DNA of 64,000 bases from Hymenobacter sp. H14-R3 (lineage in GTDB: Bacteria > Bacteroidota > Bacteroidia > Cytophagales > Hymenobacteraceae). The stretch covers positions 1 through 64,000 of the forward strand of contig NZ_JASITD010000003.1 of NCBI RefSeq assembly GCF_030063445.1, written 5' to 3'. The position numbers were made by a program, and so were the translations under genes. Under the pieces are notes generated by a model that had not been told where the DNA came from, did no database searches, and saw nothing but the letters and a program-made list of their open reading frames with translations. Of the stretch, positions 8,687-17,854 are shown in pieces; the first letter of the stretch is position 1, and the number at the start of each line of letters is the position of its first letter.

Positions 8687-9556
8687 ATGAATCGATTCAC
8701 CGCCCCGCTTACTGGCTCGCTGGCCCTGGCCGCGCTGGCCTTTCTCGGCAGCTGCAGCACCAGCCAGCAAGCCGAAACCGCCACCACCAGCCCCGCCGAC
8801 CGCACCGAAGCCCTCGGGGCCCAAAATAGCGGCGCTACCATGGCGGGCGATGCGCAGTCGAAAGGCGGCCTCACGCTCACGCCCTTTAACGACTCGCCCA
8901 AGTTCCCGACGGCCGCCCTGCGCCTCAACTCGCCGCCTACGGGCTCTACTGTGCCCAGCGGCCCCGTTACGTTTTCGTATGACCTGACCAATTTTCAGCT
9001 CACCAAGATGACAGACAGCGAGCACGGCATGCAAATGTCGAATTCGATGAAGGGCCAGCATATCCACCTCATCGTGGACGACCAGCCCTACACGGCGCAC
9101 TACGACACCAAGTTTGCCGAGCCCGTGGCTGATGGTGAGCACGTTGTTCTCTCGTTCATTTCGCGCTCCTACCACGAGAGCCTCAAGCACCTGGGGGCCT
9201 ACGACTTGCGCACCATCACGGTGGGCACGCCGGCCGCCGGCACCGCGCCCATGACCTTCGACGTGAAGGCCCCGGCCCTGTTCTACAGCCGCCCCAAGGA
9301 TACCTACGCCGGCAAGGATGCCCAGAAAATCATGCTGGACTTCTACCTAGTGAACACCACTCTAGCCCCCGACGGCAACAAGGTGCGCGCCACCATCAAC
9401 GGCACCGAGTTTATGCTCGACAAGTGGCTGCCCTACATGATGGAAGGCCTGCCCGCCGGCCAGGCTACCATCAAGCTGGAGCTGCTCGATAGCAGCGGCA
9501 CGCTCATCCCCGGCCCGTATAACTCGGTAACCCGCACGATTACGGTAGCCCCGTAA
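8687..9556 (+). CDS. Lipoprotein of unknown function
   Basis: 289 residues. A signal peptide ends in a lipobox (LGSC at about 17-20), followed by a Thr/Ala-rich linker. The body contains LNSPPTGSTVPSGPVTFSYD and KGQHIHLIVDDQPY, an Ig-like/beta-sandwich pattern with a HxHL motif, and a second half beginning around YSRPKDTYAG. I recognise a Bacteroidota family of secreted proteins of this layout, but not a function. It ends just before a palindromic repeat and is convergent with kmo. Confidence 0.65.
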   Translation: MNRFTAPLTGSLALAALAFLGSCSTSQQAETATTSPADRTEALGAQNSGATMAGDAQSKGGLTLTPFNDSPKFPTAALRLNSPPTGSTVPSGPVTFSYDLTNFQLTKMTDSEHGMQMSNSMKGQHIHLIVDDQPYTAHYDTKFAEPVADGEHVVLSFISRSYHESLKHLGAYDLRTITVGTPAAGTAPMTFDVKAPALFYSRPKDTYAGKDAQKIMLDFYLVNTTLAPDGNKVRATINGTEFMLDKWLPYMMEGLPAGQATIKLELLDSSGTLIPGPYNSVTRTITVAP

Positions 9557-9594
9557 CCTGTTAAAGGTTAGCCGCCGAGCAGCCGTTCTACAAG

Positions 9595-9679
9595 AACGTC
9601 ATGCTGAACGCAGTGAAGCATCTCTACCGCACCCTTCAAGGAGGCGATAGAGATGCTTCACTGCGTTCAGCATGACGTT
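9595..9679. repeat. Palindromic intergenic repeat, family A, copy 2
   Basis: The arms begin AACGTCATGCTGAACGCAGT and end GACGTT, pairing over about 31 nt with a short GC-rich loop. It lies between the convergent ends of the lipoprotein gene and kmo, so it is positioned to act as a bidirectional terminator. Core shared with 7379, 37199, 41153 and 51641. Confidence 0.85.
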
Positions 9680-9681
9680 TT

Positions 9682-11070
9682 TTACTTAACTAACGACAAC
9701 TCCTTCTCAATCAGCTCTTTAACATTCGGCAGCTCATAATCTTCTTCCGTCTGAATGAGGGGCATGAGCCGCTGCATAATGGCCTCCTGGCGCTGGCCGG
9801 CGGCCCAGGCCTCGGCATACGACGTATCGGGCGAGAACGTGACGCGCGAGTAGAGCGGCAGCCACTGGCCCGGAAACTGGGCCGCGATTTTGCTTTCGAT
9901 GCGCTTTTGCAGCAGGAAGCGCGGGTCGGCCACGTGGTCGCGCATCTCCACAAAGTTGTAGAGAGCCAGCTCGGCCATGGCATCGGTGTTGGGCTTGCGC
10001 AGGCGCTCAAACTGGTCGAGCACCTCGCCCCAGTTGGCCTCGCCCAGCTCGTCGAGCAGGCGGTCGAGCACGGTGCAGTCTTCAAAACCCGCGTTCATGC
10101 CCTGGCCGTAGAAGGGCACAATGGCGTGCGCCGCGTCGCCGAGCAGCAGCACCGAATCCTGGTAGCTCCAGGGCCAGCACCGAATGGTGACGAGCGAGCC
10201 CGTGGGATGGTCGAAAAACTCGGTATCCAGCTCCGGCATCAGCGGCACCACGTCGGGAAATACTTCGCCAAAAAACTGCTCCACTTCCTCGGGCGTGCGC
10301 AGGCTGTCGAACGAGGGCGCGCCCTCGTAGGGGAAAAACAGCGTGGCATTGAATGAGCCGTCGAGGTTGGGCAGGGCAATCATCAGGTAATTGCCGCGCG
10401 GCCAGATGTGCAGGGCGTTTTTTTCCAGCTGCCAGGTGCCGCCCGGCCCCGCCGCAATGGTCAGCTCCTTATAGCCGTACTCCAGGTACTGCTGCGAGTA
10501 GTCGGCCCGGTCGAGGCGCTGCATAGCGCCGCGCACCGCCGACCACGCCCCATCGACCCCAAATAGGCGCTGGTAGGGCACGTCGTACTCGCGGGCGCTG
10601 GCCACGTCGCGCAGGTGCAGGCGGCGGCCGGGCAGGTCGAGCTGCGTCAGCTTCTGGCCGAAGGTGATTTCCACGTTCGGCTTGGCTTCTACCAGGTCAA
10701 GCAAAGTGCGGTTGAGGCTGTCGCGGCTCACCGAAAAAATAGCCTGCCCCTCCTGCCCATACGGCTGGTGGGTGAGCTGCCCGCGCTGGTCGTGCATTAC
10801 GCGGCGGTACATGGGGATGCCCACCTTGCGAATATCGTCGGTGATGCCCACGCCCGCCAGCCCGCGCCACCCCCTATCGGAGAGGGCCAAGTTGATGGAG
10901 CGCGCCTCGCGCAGGCCCGCCTTGCGGGGGTCGGGCAGGCGCTCGTAGAGGTGCACCGGGTGGCCCCGCCGCGTGAGGTAGAGGGCTAGCAGCGTGCCCA
11001 CCAGGCCCGCGCCCATTACGATGAGCGGCTCGGCGGCGCTGGGTAGGGCTGCGTTTAAAGACGATTCCAT
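9682..11070 (-). CDS. kmo: Kynurenine 3-monooxygenase
   Basis: 462-residue flavoprotein hydroxylase that converts L-kynurenine to 3-hydroxykynurenine with NADPH and O2. The FAD-binding GxGxxG motif is GAGLVG (20-25) followed by the acidic strand end at LYERL. REARSINLALSDRG is the KMO substrate/flavin signature, and GDAAHAIVPFYGQGMNAGFED is the second FAD motif. Length matches the family. A downstream enzyme, 3-hydroxyanthranilate dioxygenase, is encoded about 21 kb away at 31529; kynureninase is not in the window. The ATG at 11070 follows an AT-rich leader. Confidence 0.93.
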   Translation of the reverse strand: MESSLNAALPSAAEPLIVMGAGLVGTLLALYLTRRGHPVHLYERLPDPRKAGLREARSINLALSDRGWRGLAGVGITDDIRKVGIPMYRRVMHDQRGQLTHQPYGQEGQAIFSVSRDSLNRTLLDLVEAKPNVEITFGQKLTQLDLPGRRLHLRDVASAREYDVPYQRLFGVDGAWSAVRGAMQRLDRADYSQQYLEYGYKELTIAAGPGGTWQLEKNALHIWPRGNYLMIALPNLDGSFNATLFFPYEGAPSFDSLRTPEEVEQFFGEVFPDVVPLMPELDTEFFDHPTGSLVTIRCWPWSYQDSVLLLGDAAHAIVPFYGQGMNAGFEDCTVLDRLLDELGEANWGEVLDQFERLRKPNTDAMAELALYNFVEMRDHVADPRFLLQKRIESKIAAQFPGQWLPLYSRVTFSPDTSYAEAWAAGQRQEAIMQRLMPLIQTEEDYELPNVKELIEKELSLVK

Positions 11071-11108
11071 ACGAAATAAAAAGGAGGTTTAGCAGCCTGA
11101 GCTCGTGC

Positions 11109-11528
11109 TTACTTCAAGCTGGCAATGGAATACGTGATGGTTCGGGCATTGGTGTTTTGCACGATAATACCCCGTTGCTGCGTGGCTATTGTCACGGTCA
11201 TTACCTGGTAGTCCTGCGGGCTACTTAGGTTGGCTACTAACAAGTGCGCAAGCTTATGGGTCTGCTTCACCACGCTATCGGGCGTAGCGGGCAACCCCTT
11301 GGGGTTAAGCACCACCAAATCAATTCGACTAATAGCAGAGTCGGCCGCTATTTGGGTGCGGTGCACCGACCACTCTACCTTTTCGGCATTCAGCAGGCTT
11401 TCCTGCTGCTGAAAGGCTTTGTCATACCGATGAGTTACCTGCATCATCGGGGGCATTTTCACTTGCTGGCCGCAGCCCGCCACTACCCCGCTTAGCAGGC
11501 ATAGCCACCCTATTTTCAGCGCTTTCAT
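11109..11528 (-). CDS. Small lipoprotein of unknown function
   Basis: 139 residues. The N-terminus MKALKIGWLCLLSGVVAGC is a lipoprotein signal with lipobox VAGC. The mature part is mixed alpha/beta with no motif I recognise; SDA-type segments such as ISRIDLVVLNPKGLP suggest a small periplasmic domain. Its start lies only 5 bp downstream of the stop of the fRMsr gene, so the two are probably one transcript. Base composition is slightly lower in GC than its neighbours. Confidence 0.7.
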   Translation of the reverse strand: MKALKIGWLCLLSGVVAGCGQQVKMPPMMQVTHRYDKAFQQQESLLNAEKVEWSVHRTQIAADSAISRIDLVVLNPKGLPATPDSVVKQTHKLAHLLVANLSSPQDYQVMTVTIATQQRGIIVQNTNARTITYSIASLK

Positions 11529-11533
11529 TGACC

Positions 11534-12016
11534 TTAAAACCAGTTGCTTGCCAGCTGCATCAGCTGCTCCAGACCGGCCTGGTCGGCCTCGTCAAAATCA
11601 TTCAGCTGGTCGCTATCCACATCGAGCACGGCCACTACTGCGCCGGCTTTCAGAATGGGCACCACAATTTCCGATTGCGAGGCGGCGCTGCACGCAATGT
11701 GGCCCGGAAAGGCCTCCACGTCGGGCACCAGCACGGTGCGCGCCTCGGCCCAGCTGGTGCCGCACACGCCGCGCCCCCGCCGGATGCGGGTGCAGGCAAT
11801 GGGCCCCTGAAACGGCCCCAGCACCAGTTCCTCGCCCTGCACTATATAAAAGCCCACCCAAAAAAAGCCGAATGCCTGCCGCAGCGCGGCGGCCACATTG
11901 GCCAGGTTGGCGGTGCGGTCGGGCTCACCAGCAGTAAGGGCGGCCACCTGCGGGTGCAGCTCGGCGTAGCGGGCGGCCTTGGGCACGCCGGGCGTCAGGA
12001 AAAGGGTTTCGGACAT
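11534..12016 (-). CDS. Free methionine-(R)-sulfoxide reductase (GAF domain)
   Basis: 160 residues forming a single GAF domain. The three redox cysteines are C75 (GPIAC), C85 (GRGVCG) and C109 (GHIAC); the spacing of 10 and 24 residues equals that of E. coli fRMsr (YebR/MsrC). The enzyme reduces free methionine-R-sulfoxide in the cytosol using thioredoxin-type reductants. The conserved LGPFQGP and VPILKAG..VLDVDS segments support the call. MsrB is encoded at 40674 in the same window. Confidence 0.92.
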   Translation of the reverse strand: MSETLFLTPGVPKAARYAELHPQVAALTAGEPDRTANLANVAAALRQAFGFFWVGFYIVQGEELVLGPFQGPIACTRIRRGRGVCGTSWAEARTVLVPDVEAFPGHIACSAASQSEIVVPILKAGAVVAVLDVDSDQLNDFDEADQAGLEQLMQLASNWF

Positions 12017-12141
12017 GAGGGCAACTAACTGGAAATTTCGCTGGCAAGCAGCGGCCGGTCACCACCAGGGCCGGCAGGATATAAGTACCAAGGCGGCCCA
12101 GGGGTTTGGCCGGAGGCGCAAAAGTACCCGTAACCGGCGGC

Positions 12142-13251
12142 CTACGCCGGCCCCGGCGCTGCCGGAATAGCAACAGCAAAGCTACCCCCTTGGTGCTCAG
12201 TGGCTTCTATCAAGCAGTAGTTCAACGACTCCTTCACGTCCAGGTATTCGTCGTAGCTCGTAGTTTCGACGAAGTACTGCACCGTCACCTCCTTGCCGGC
12301 TGGCGAAATGCTATTGAACTTCATCTGCACATCTTTGGTCACGAGCGGATGCGCCTGCATAGCCGCCACGGCCTCCTTGATAATGGCTTGCAGCTGCTCG
12401 CTGGTCGTCTTCTGGTCGAAGATGAGCGTAAAACCCACCCGCCGCGCCGTACGCAGGCTCAGGTTATCCAACGGCTTGTCAATCATGCTCTTATTGGGCA
12501 CCGTGAGGTAGCTTTTCTCGGCCGTGCGCAGGCGCGTGCTGCGAAAGCCGATTTTTTCTACCGTGCCGCTCACCGTACCGGCCGTTACGAGGTCGCCCAC
12601 CCCAAAGGGCTGGTCGAGAAAGATGGTGAACGACGCCAGCAGGTTTTCCAGGCTCTCCTTGGCCGCGAAGGCCACGGCCAGCCCGCCAATGCCCAGGCCG
12701 CCTATCAGGGCCGTCACATTCACCCCAAACACTTGCCCCAACGCCACCAGCAACCCAATAACCACAATAAAAACCTTGAGCAGGTCTTTGGCAAAGGGCA
12801 AAAACTGGTTGTCGAGCCGCCGCGCGCCGGGTGTGGTTGTGAGTGCGGCGCGACGCTGCACCACCAGCAGCGCAAAATCGACCAGCCGCGTAATTACCCA
12901 CACAATGGTGGCAATCACGCCCAGGTGAAACAGGCCCAGCAGCAGCACTTTCGGCCAGGGCTCCACACCCTTCACCGCCAGCGGTGGCAGCGGATAGCGC
13001 AACACACTGAATGCCAAGTAAAAGGAAATTAAAAACAACAGCGCTCCTACCGGCTGAATTAGCAGCTCGTGCAGTTCTTCTTCCGTTACGCCGGCCGTAT
13101 AGCGCTTGGTGAGCCGAAACAGCGCCTTGCTCAGCAACCGCGACAGCACCCGGTTGAGCACACTGCCCAATAACATAATCACCGCCGCGATTACGTACTC
13201 AACTAATTCGTTACCTAGCACCTCCCGGCGCAAAAAAGCAGGAACCTCCAT
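12142..13251 (-). CDS. MscS-family mechanosensitive ion channel
   Basis: About 369 residues from the ATG at 13251; an in-frame codon at 13305 would add 18 residues. Four hydrophobic segments precede the pore-lining helix LIGGLGIGGLAVAFAAKESLENL, whose Gly/Ala spacing and following FLDQPFGVGDLV beta-domain entry are characteristic of MscS channels, which release solutes upon osmotic downshock. The C-terminal cytosolic vestibule extends to about residue 360. It is divergent from the ArsR-type regulator. Confidence 0.9.
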   Translation of the reverse strand: MEVPAFLRREVLGNELVEYVIAAVIMLLGSVLNRVLSRLLSKALFRLTKRYTAGVTEEELHELLIQPVGALLFLISFYLAFSVLRYPLPPLAVKGVEPWPKVLLLGLFHLGVIATIVWVITRLVDFALLVVQRRAALTTTPGARRLDNQFLPFAKDLLKVFIVVIGLLVALGQVFGVNVTALIGGLGIGGLAVAFAAKESLENLLASFTIFLDQPFGVGDLVTAGTVSGTVEKIGFRSTRLRTAEKSYLTVPNKSMIDKPLDNLSLRTARRVGFTLIFDQKTTSEQLQAIIKEAVAAMQAHPLVTKDVQMKFNSISPAGKEVTVQYFVETTSYDEYLDVKESLNYCLIEATEHQGGSFAVAIPAAPGPA

Positions 13252-13589
13252 TGACAGCAAATGGGCCGGGAAATTTCCGCCCCCCCACATAAGTACGCAA
13301 GGCACTGGCTGGCTGTTGGTGCGGCTTGGCTTTTAGCTGGCCAGCCGGGGCCGGCAGGTTGGCAGGGGCAGGCGTTGCCGGCAACCCGCAGTTTTTCATG
13401 AAGGGTTCATTGATGAAGCAAATAGGAAGTAGTCATTATAAAAAAACTTTGAATAATGTAAATTATAAAAAAGTGCGAAAACAGGCTTGCAGGCCAATAA
13501 ATTGCACTCAGCCAAGTAGCATGCCCGAATTTTATATGCATCCAAAATAGTGTACAATAGTATTCTTGCGCTTACTTTGCATTACCAAC

Positions 13590-13605
13590 ACCCTAGTAAT
13601 AGGGT
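13590..13605. promoter_or_regulatory. Candidate promoter region and operator ahead of the ArsR-type gene
   Basis: The 406 bp between the MscS start (13251) and the regulator start (13658) contain no gene; from about 13420 the DNA is AT-rich. A near-match to the Bacteroidota -7 box, TTACTTTG (13572-13579), precedes a short palindrome ACCCTA-gtaa-TAGGGT (13590-13605), a plausible autoregulatory ArsR operator. Two direct copies of ATTATAAAAAA (13435 and 13462) lie upstream. Confidence 0.35.
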
Positions 13606-13657
13606 AGCGGCTTCATTCTTCTATTTTTCCTTCTACCATTTTTAAGTTATAAACGCC

Positions 13658-13978
13658 ATGAAACCTTTGCACACTCGCGTAGATGCTGAGCAGCTGGACC
13701 GCGCTGCGGCCATGCTCAAAGTACTTTCGCACCCCAAGCGCCTCGCCATTGTTGACCTGCTTGGCAAGAGCAAAACCAAGGACCACCAGATGTCGGTTAC
13801 CGAAATCTACCAGGCCCTGGATATCCCGCAGGCCATCGCTTCGCAGCACCTCATCACCCTCAAAGACCGGGGCGTGCTGAAGTCGAGCAAAGTGGGCACC
13901 AAGATTTACTACTCACTGGCCGTACCCCAGTTGCTGAAAATCATTGATACCCTGGAAGACTATTCCGGCCGTATCTAA
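13658..13978 (+). CDS. ArsR/SmtB-family winged-helix regulator
   Basis: 106 residues. LKVLSHPKRLAIVDLL is the helix-1 signature of ArsR-type winged-helix proteins, and MSVTEIYQALDIPQAIASQH is the recognition helix-turn-helix, followed by the wing SSKVGTKIYYSL. No Cys-rich metal site is present (ELCVC is absent), so it is probably not a classical metal sensor. Acts in the cytoplasm as a dimeric DNA-binding protein. It is monocistronic and ends before a strong bidirectional terminator; target genes are not evident. Confidence 0.88.
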   Translation: MKPLHTRVDAEQLDRAAAMLKVLSHPKRLAIVDLLGKSKTKDHQMSVTEIYQALDIPQAIASQHLITLKDRGVLKSSKVGTKIYYSLAVPQLLKIIDTLEDYSGRI

Positions 13979-14138
13979 GCAGGTGCTCTACGCAAGTGTG
14001 GGTTGCGCCCTAGCCACCCATCCCTGCACGAGCACCAGAAAGCAACTAAAGCGTTTTTACGCCTTATTTGGTAGCCAATCCTTCGGGCTTCAAATCAGGT
14101 AGTTTTAAAACGAGTTAGCCAAGTTGGTTTATTATAAA

Positions 14139-14183
14139 AAATCCCCTGCAACTTACTGATTATCAGTAAGTTGCAGGGGATTT
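14139..14183. terminator. Bidirectional intrinsic terminator
   Basis: Perfect 22-bp stem (AAATCCCCTGCAACTTACTG and its complement) with a single-base loop, flanked by A-rich and T-rich ends, between the convergent ArsR-type gene and hemA. Confidence 0.85.
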
Positions 14184-14213
14184 GATATTTTAGCTTAAGC
14201 GGTCAGGTTTTGC

Positions 14214-15494
14214 CTAAGCCGTTTGCGGCAGCCGCTCTAAATCAAACAGGTCGGTGAGCAGCGGCAGCAGCTGGTCGGCTTCGTCGCGGCGGCAAGCGGC
14301 CTTGAGGTGCAGCACATGCTGCTTCAGCACCTTTTGCATAAAGGCGCGCGTGGCCTCATCCAGCAGCTTTACCTCGGCAGGGGTGGCTTTTTTCTGGAAG
14401 CGGTCAAGCTCTTGCTGGCGCATTTGCTCCAAGCCAGCCTTCATGCGCTGAATGAGGGGCGACACGAGCATCTCGCGGCTCCAGTCAGCAAAGTCGAGCA
14501 GGCTTTCGGTAATGAGGGCCTGCACCTGGGGCACGGCGGCCAGGCGCATCTCCAGCGCGGCCGAGGCTTTGCTCTGAATGGCATCCACGTTGTAGACCAG
14601 CACGCCGGGCACCTGCTCTACATCGGCGGCCACCGAGCGCGGCACGGCCAAGTCGATAAAGAACTTGTAGCTCAGCACATCAAGATTGGCCACCAAATCG
14701 CGGGTAAAAAAGGGCGTATCGCGGCTAATGGAGGAGATAACCACATCGGCCTCGCGCAGGGCCACGGCCAGGTTTTCGAAGTCGGCGATGCGCAGGCGGC
14801 CGGGCGCAAACTCGGCGGCCAGCTCCTCGGCGCGGGCGCGGGTGCGGTTACACAGCGTTACGCTGGCAAAACTCTTGCTATCAGCCAAGTGGCGGCACAC
14901 GTCGCTGCCAATTTCGCCCAGGCCCACCACCAGCACGCGGGGGCTGGCTACGTCGGCCGTGAGCTCCTCAACCAGCTCCAGGGCCGCGTAGCTCATGGAA
15001 GCCGCGCCGTCGCGGAAACTGGTTTCCTGCTGCACGCGCTTGTTGGCGAAGAAGATGGTGTGCAGCAGGCGGTGCAGGAAGGGCCCGGCCGCGTCGGCGT
15101 CGGCCGTCCACTGATAGGCCTGCTTCACCTGGCTAATAATCTGCATGTCGCCAACTACCTGGGCATCAAGCCCTAAGGCTACTTCAAACAGGTGGCGAGT
15201 AGCCGCTTCGGCCTCGGTGTAGAGGTCAAAGTACGGGGCGAAGCTCAGGGCATCGGGCCGGTTTTTGAGCTCCCCCAGCGCCCGGATGATGGCGGCCGAG
15301 AAGTCGTCGTCGTGCGCGTAGTAGATTTCGGTGCGGTTGCAGGTACTTAGCACCAGCACATCGGCCAAGTGCAACTCAGTGCGCAATTGCTGCACAAAAC
15401 GACGACAGGCGGCTTCGTCTAGCGCCAGCAACTCGCGGATAGCGAGGGGCGCCTTGCGGAAGGATAAACTAACAGCCTTAAACGAATGGGACAT
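14214..15494 (-). CDS. hemA: Glutamyl-tRNA reductase
   Basis: 426 residues from the ATG at 15494, which follows a good promoter; the frame is open to 15599 but that stretch contains the promoter. Catalyses NADPH-dependent reduction of Glu-tRNA to glutamate-1-semialdehyde, the first step of C5 tetrapyrrole synthesis. The catalytic cysteine is C52 in LVLSTCNRTEIYY, the NADPH-binding loop is VVGLGEIG, and FIDLAVPRSV is the family motif. The C-terminal dimerisation helices are complete. It is alone, with no other hem gene beside it. Confidence 0.93.
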   Translation of the reverse strand: MSHSFKAVSLSFRKAPLAIRELLALDEAACRRFVQQLRTELHLADVLVLSTCNRTEIYYAHDDDFSAAIIRALGELKNRPDALSFAPYFDLYTEAEAATRHLFEVALGLDAQVVGDMQIISQVKQAYQWTADADAAGPFLHRLLHTIFFANKRVQQETSFRDGAASMSYAALELVEELTADVASPRVLVVGLGEIGSDVCRHLADSKSFASVTLCNRTRARAEELAAEFAPGRLRIADFENLAVALREADVVISSISRDTPFFTRDLVANLDVLSYKFFIDLAVPRSVAADVEQVPGVLVYNVDAIQSKASAALEMRLAAVPQVQALITESLLDFADWSREMLVSPLIQRMKAGLEQMRQQELDRFQKKATPAEVKLLDEATRAFMQKVLKQHVLHLKAACRRDEADQLLPLLTDLFDLERLPQTA

Positions 15495-15521
15495 AGCACG
15501 GGCCGACCCACGGCCGGCCTG

Positions 15522-15553
15522 CAAAATTACGGTGTAAATAGCTGCTATAGAAA
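15522..15553 (-). promoter_or_regulatory. Promoter of hemA
   Basis: On the minus strand a perfect -7 box TAATTTTG (15522-15529, TAnnTTTG type) lies 20 bp downstream of TTTC (15550-15553), close to the Bacteroidota -33 consensus TTTG. It predicts a leader of about 20 nt before the ATG at 15494. Confidence 0.6.
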
Positions 15554-15666
15554 CAGACTGACAAGCTATTGGGTTCGGCTGGCCTAATAAATGCCCCAAC
15601 CCGGTCTTTTACTCGTTAAATGCGGCAACTTGCGCTCCGGGCCGCCCGCCCGACCTTTGCTTTCTT

Positions 15667-16875
15667 ATGCTTCTTCCCTTTTCCGACCAAAAATCGCGCA
15701 TCAAGCTCTTGGTCTTGCTGATGGCCCTGCTTATTGCCGGGGCTACGGTACTGTACACCAACGTGCTGGTGCAGCGCCTTTCAGAGCGCGAGCAGCGCCA
15801 GATTGACCTGTACGCCAAAACGCAGCGCTACATTATCAACACGGAGGATACGAAGAACCTACCCTTTTTGCAGGAGCAGATTATTGAGGCCAACACCACG
15901 ATTCCCGTTATCCTGACCAATGGGGAATATATCGTGGATACCAAAAACCTGGGCCTGCCCCCGCACCTGGAGCCGGCCGACTCGCTGCGGCGGTTGCAGG
16001 CGGTACTACTGGAGATGCAGCGCCGCCACCCGCCCATTGTGATTGAGCTGCCCGGCAACACGCGCAACTACCTGTTTTACCAAGATTCGCAGCTGCTGCG
16101 GCAGCTGCGCACCTACCCGCTGGCGGCGCTGGCCGTTATCGCCTCGCTGGCCATGATGGCCTACATCGCGTTCAGCTACTCGCGGCGGGCCGAGCAAAAC
16201 CGCGTGTGGGTAGGCCTGGCCAAGGAAACGGCCCACCAGCTGGGCACGCCCCTAAGCTCGCTCGTGGGCTGGCAGGAATACCTGCGGCAATCAGAACGCT
16301 TTCATGATGAGCCCATTGTGGAGGAATTGGGCAAGGATATCAAACGCCTGGAAATCATTACCGAGCGCTTTAGTAACATCGGCTCAGTGCCGGTGCTCAA
16401 GGCCGAAAACCTCTACCTGACCACCCGCAACGCTATTGCCTACCTCGAAAGCCGGGTGTCGCGCAAGGTGAAGTTCACCATCGAAACCGACCTGCCGCTC
16501 GACACGCCCGCCTGCATCAACGTGCCGCTTTTCGACTGGGTAGTGGAGAATATCTGCAAAAACGCGGTGGACGCCATGGACGGCCGCGGCTCCATTACGT
16601 TGCGCCTGCGCGCCGTGAAAACCCGCCGGCAGTGGTGGCGCCGCCGCGCCCCGCGCCCCCAGGTGGCCATTGACATCACCGATACGGGCAAGGGCATTCC
16701 GAAAAACAAGCTCGAAAACGTGTTCACCCCCGGCTACACCACCAAAAAGCGCGGCTGGGGCCTGGGCCTGGCCCTGGCTCGCCGCATCATCGACAACTAC
16801 CACGAAGGGCGGCTGTTCGTGAAGTGGAGCGAGGTGGGCAAAGGCACCACGTTCCGGCTCATTCTTAATCAATGA
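15667..16875 (+). CDS. Membrane sensor histidine kinase
   Basis: 402 residues. Two membrane segments (about 12-31 and 151-171) enclose a 120-residue periplasmic sensor region. The phosphoacceptor is H190 in KETAHQLGTPLSSLVGW. The catalytic ATPase domain shows the N box (ENICKNAVDAMDG), G1 (DTGKGIP) and G2 (RGWGLGLALARRI). No receiver domain or response regulator is adjacent. GACCTTTG (15652-15659), with TTG 19 bp upstream, is a candidate promoter that would make the transcript nearly leaderless. The last four residues ILNQ lie inside a palindrome shared with rfbA. Confidence 0.9.
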   Translation: MLLPFSDQKSRIKLLVLLMALLIAGATVLYTNVLVQRLSEREQRQIDLYAKTQRYIINTEDTKNLPFLQEQIIEANTTIPVILTNGEYIVDTKNLGLPPHLEPADSLRRLQAVLLEMQRRHPPIVIELPGNTRNYLFYQDSQLLRQLRTYPLAALAVIASLAMMAYIAFSYSRRAEQNRVWVGLAKETAHQLGTPLSSLVGWQEYLRQSERFHDEPIVEELGKDIKRLEIITERFSNIGSVPVLKAENLYLTTRNAIAYLESRVSRKVKFTIETDLPLDTPACINVPLFDWVVENICKNAVDAMDGRGSITLRLRAVKTRRQWWRRRAPRPQVAIDITDTGKGIPKNKLENVFTPGYTTKKRGWGLGLALARRIIDNYHEGRLFVKWSEVGKGTTFRLILNQ

Positions 16876-16947
16876 GTGAGGGGTGAATGAGTGAATGCAA
16901 AAGGGCTATTTAGCCCTCACTCATTCACTCATTGATTAAGAATGAGC
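16857..16947. repeat. Palindrome spanning the ends of two convergent genes
   Basis: The first 23 bases (from 16857) are complementary to the last 23 (to 16947); further in, GAATGAGTGA-type repeats and AGGGCTA/TAGCCCT pair. The arms include the final codons of both convergent genes, so the histidine kinase and RfbA both end in LILNQ. Probably serves as a bidirectional terminator. Confidence 0.85.
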
Positions 16948-17807
16948 TGGTCAGGCAGGTTCATGAGGTAGTCGCCGTAGCCGCTTTTGCGCAGCGGGGC
17001 AGCAATTTTGCGAAGCTGGTCGGCGTCGATAAAGCCCTGGCGGTAAGCAGCTTCCTCAATAGAGCCCACCTTCAGGCCTTGGCGCTGCTCCAGCACCCGC
17101 ACAAACTCGCCGGCCTGCATCAGGCTCTCGAAGGTGCCGGTGTCGAGCCAGGCCGTGCCGCGGCCCAGGATGCCTACTTTCAGCTTGCCGCGGCGCAGGT
17201 ACTCGCGGTTCACGTCCGTGATTTCGTACTCGCCACGCGGGCTCATTTCCAGGTTTTTGGCAATCTCAACTACTTCGTTATCATAGAAGTACAGGCCGGG
17301 CACGGCGTAGTTGCTCTTAGGCTGGGCAGGCTTTTCTTCGATGCTGAGGGCTACTTTGTTCTCATCGAACTCGACTACGCCGTAGCGCTCGGGGTCGTGT
17401 ACGTGGTAGGCGTAAACTACGCCGCCGTCGGGGTTGCTGTTGGCTTTTAGCAGCTCTTCCATGCCTTCGCCGTGGAAAATGTTGTCGCCCAGCACCAGCG
17501 CCACCTTATCCTGGCCAATGAAGTCGGCACCGAGCACGAAGGCTTGGGCCAAGCCGTTGGGCACTTCCTGCACTACGTATTGGAAGTTGCAGCCCAGGTT
17601 CTGGCCATCACCCAGCAGCTTCTTGAACTGCTCCTGGTCGTGGGGCGTGGTGATAATGAGAATTTCACGAATACCCGCCATCATCAAAATCGACAGCGGA
17701 TAGTAAATCATCGGCTTGTCGTAGACGGGCATCATCTGCTTGGAGACGGCCAGGGTGAGGGGGTGCAGCCGGGTGCCCGAGCCGCCGGCGAGAATGATAC
17801 CTTTCAT
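16929..17807 (-). CDS. rfbA: Glucose-1-phosphate thymidylyltransferase
   Basis: 292 residues. Makes dTDP-glucose from glucose-1-phosphate and dTTP, the first step of dTDP-deoxysugar synthesis. The nucleotide-binding signature is [18 protein letters not shown], followed by [37 protein letters not shown] and [11 protein letters not shown] are family motifs. RfbB is encoded at 19311; RfbC and RfbD are not in the window, so the final sugar (rhamnose or another) is unknown. The C-terminal codons lie within a palindrome. Confidence 0.95.
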   Translation of the reverse strand: MKGIILAGGSGTRLHPLTLAVSKQMMPVYDKPMIYYPLSILMMAGIREILIITTPHDQEQFKKLLGDGQNLGCNFQYVVQEVPNGLAQAFVLGADFIGQDKVALVLGDNIFHGEGMEELLKANSNPDGGVVYAYHVHDPERYGVVEFDENKVALSIEEKPAQPKSNYAVPGLYFYDNEVVEIAKNLEMSPRGEYEITDVNREYLRRGKLKVGILGRGTAWLDTGTFESLMQAGEFVRVLEQRQGLKVGSIEEAAYRQGFIDADQLRKIAAPLRKSGYGDYLMNLPDQLILNQ

Positions 17808-17854
17808 GTGAAGTAGTGTTTAGCGTAGCGTTTTGTGGTTGACTTTGGCAGGGC

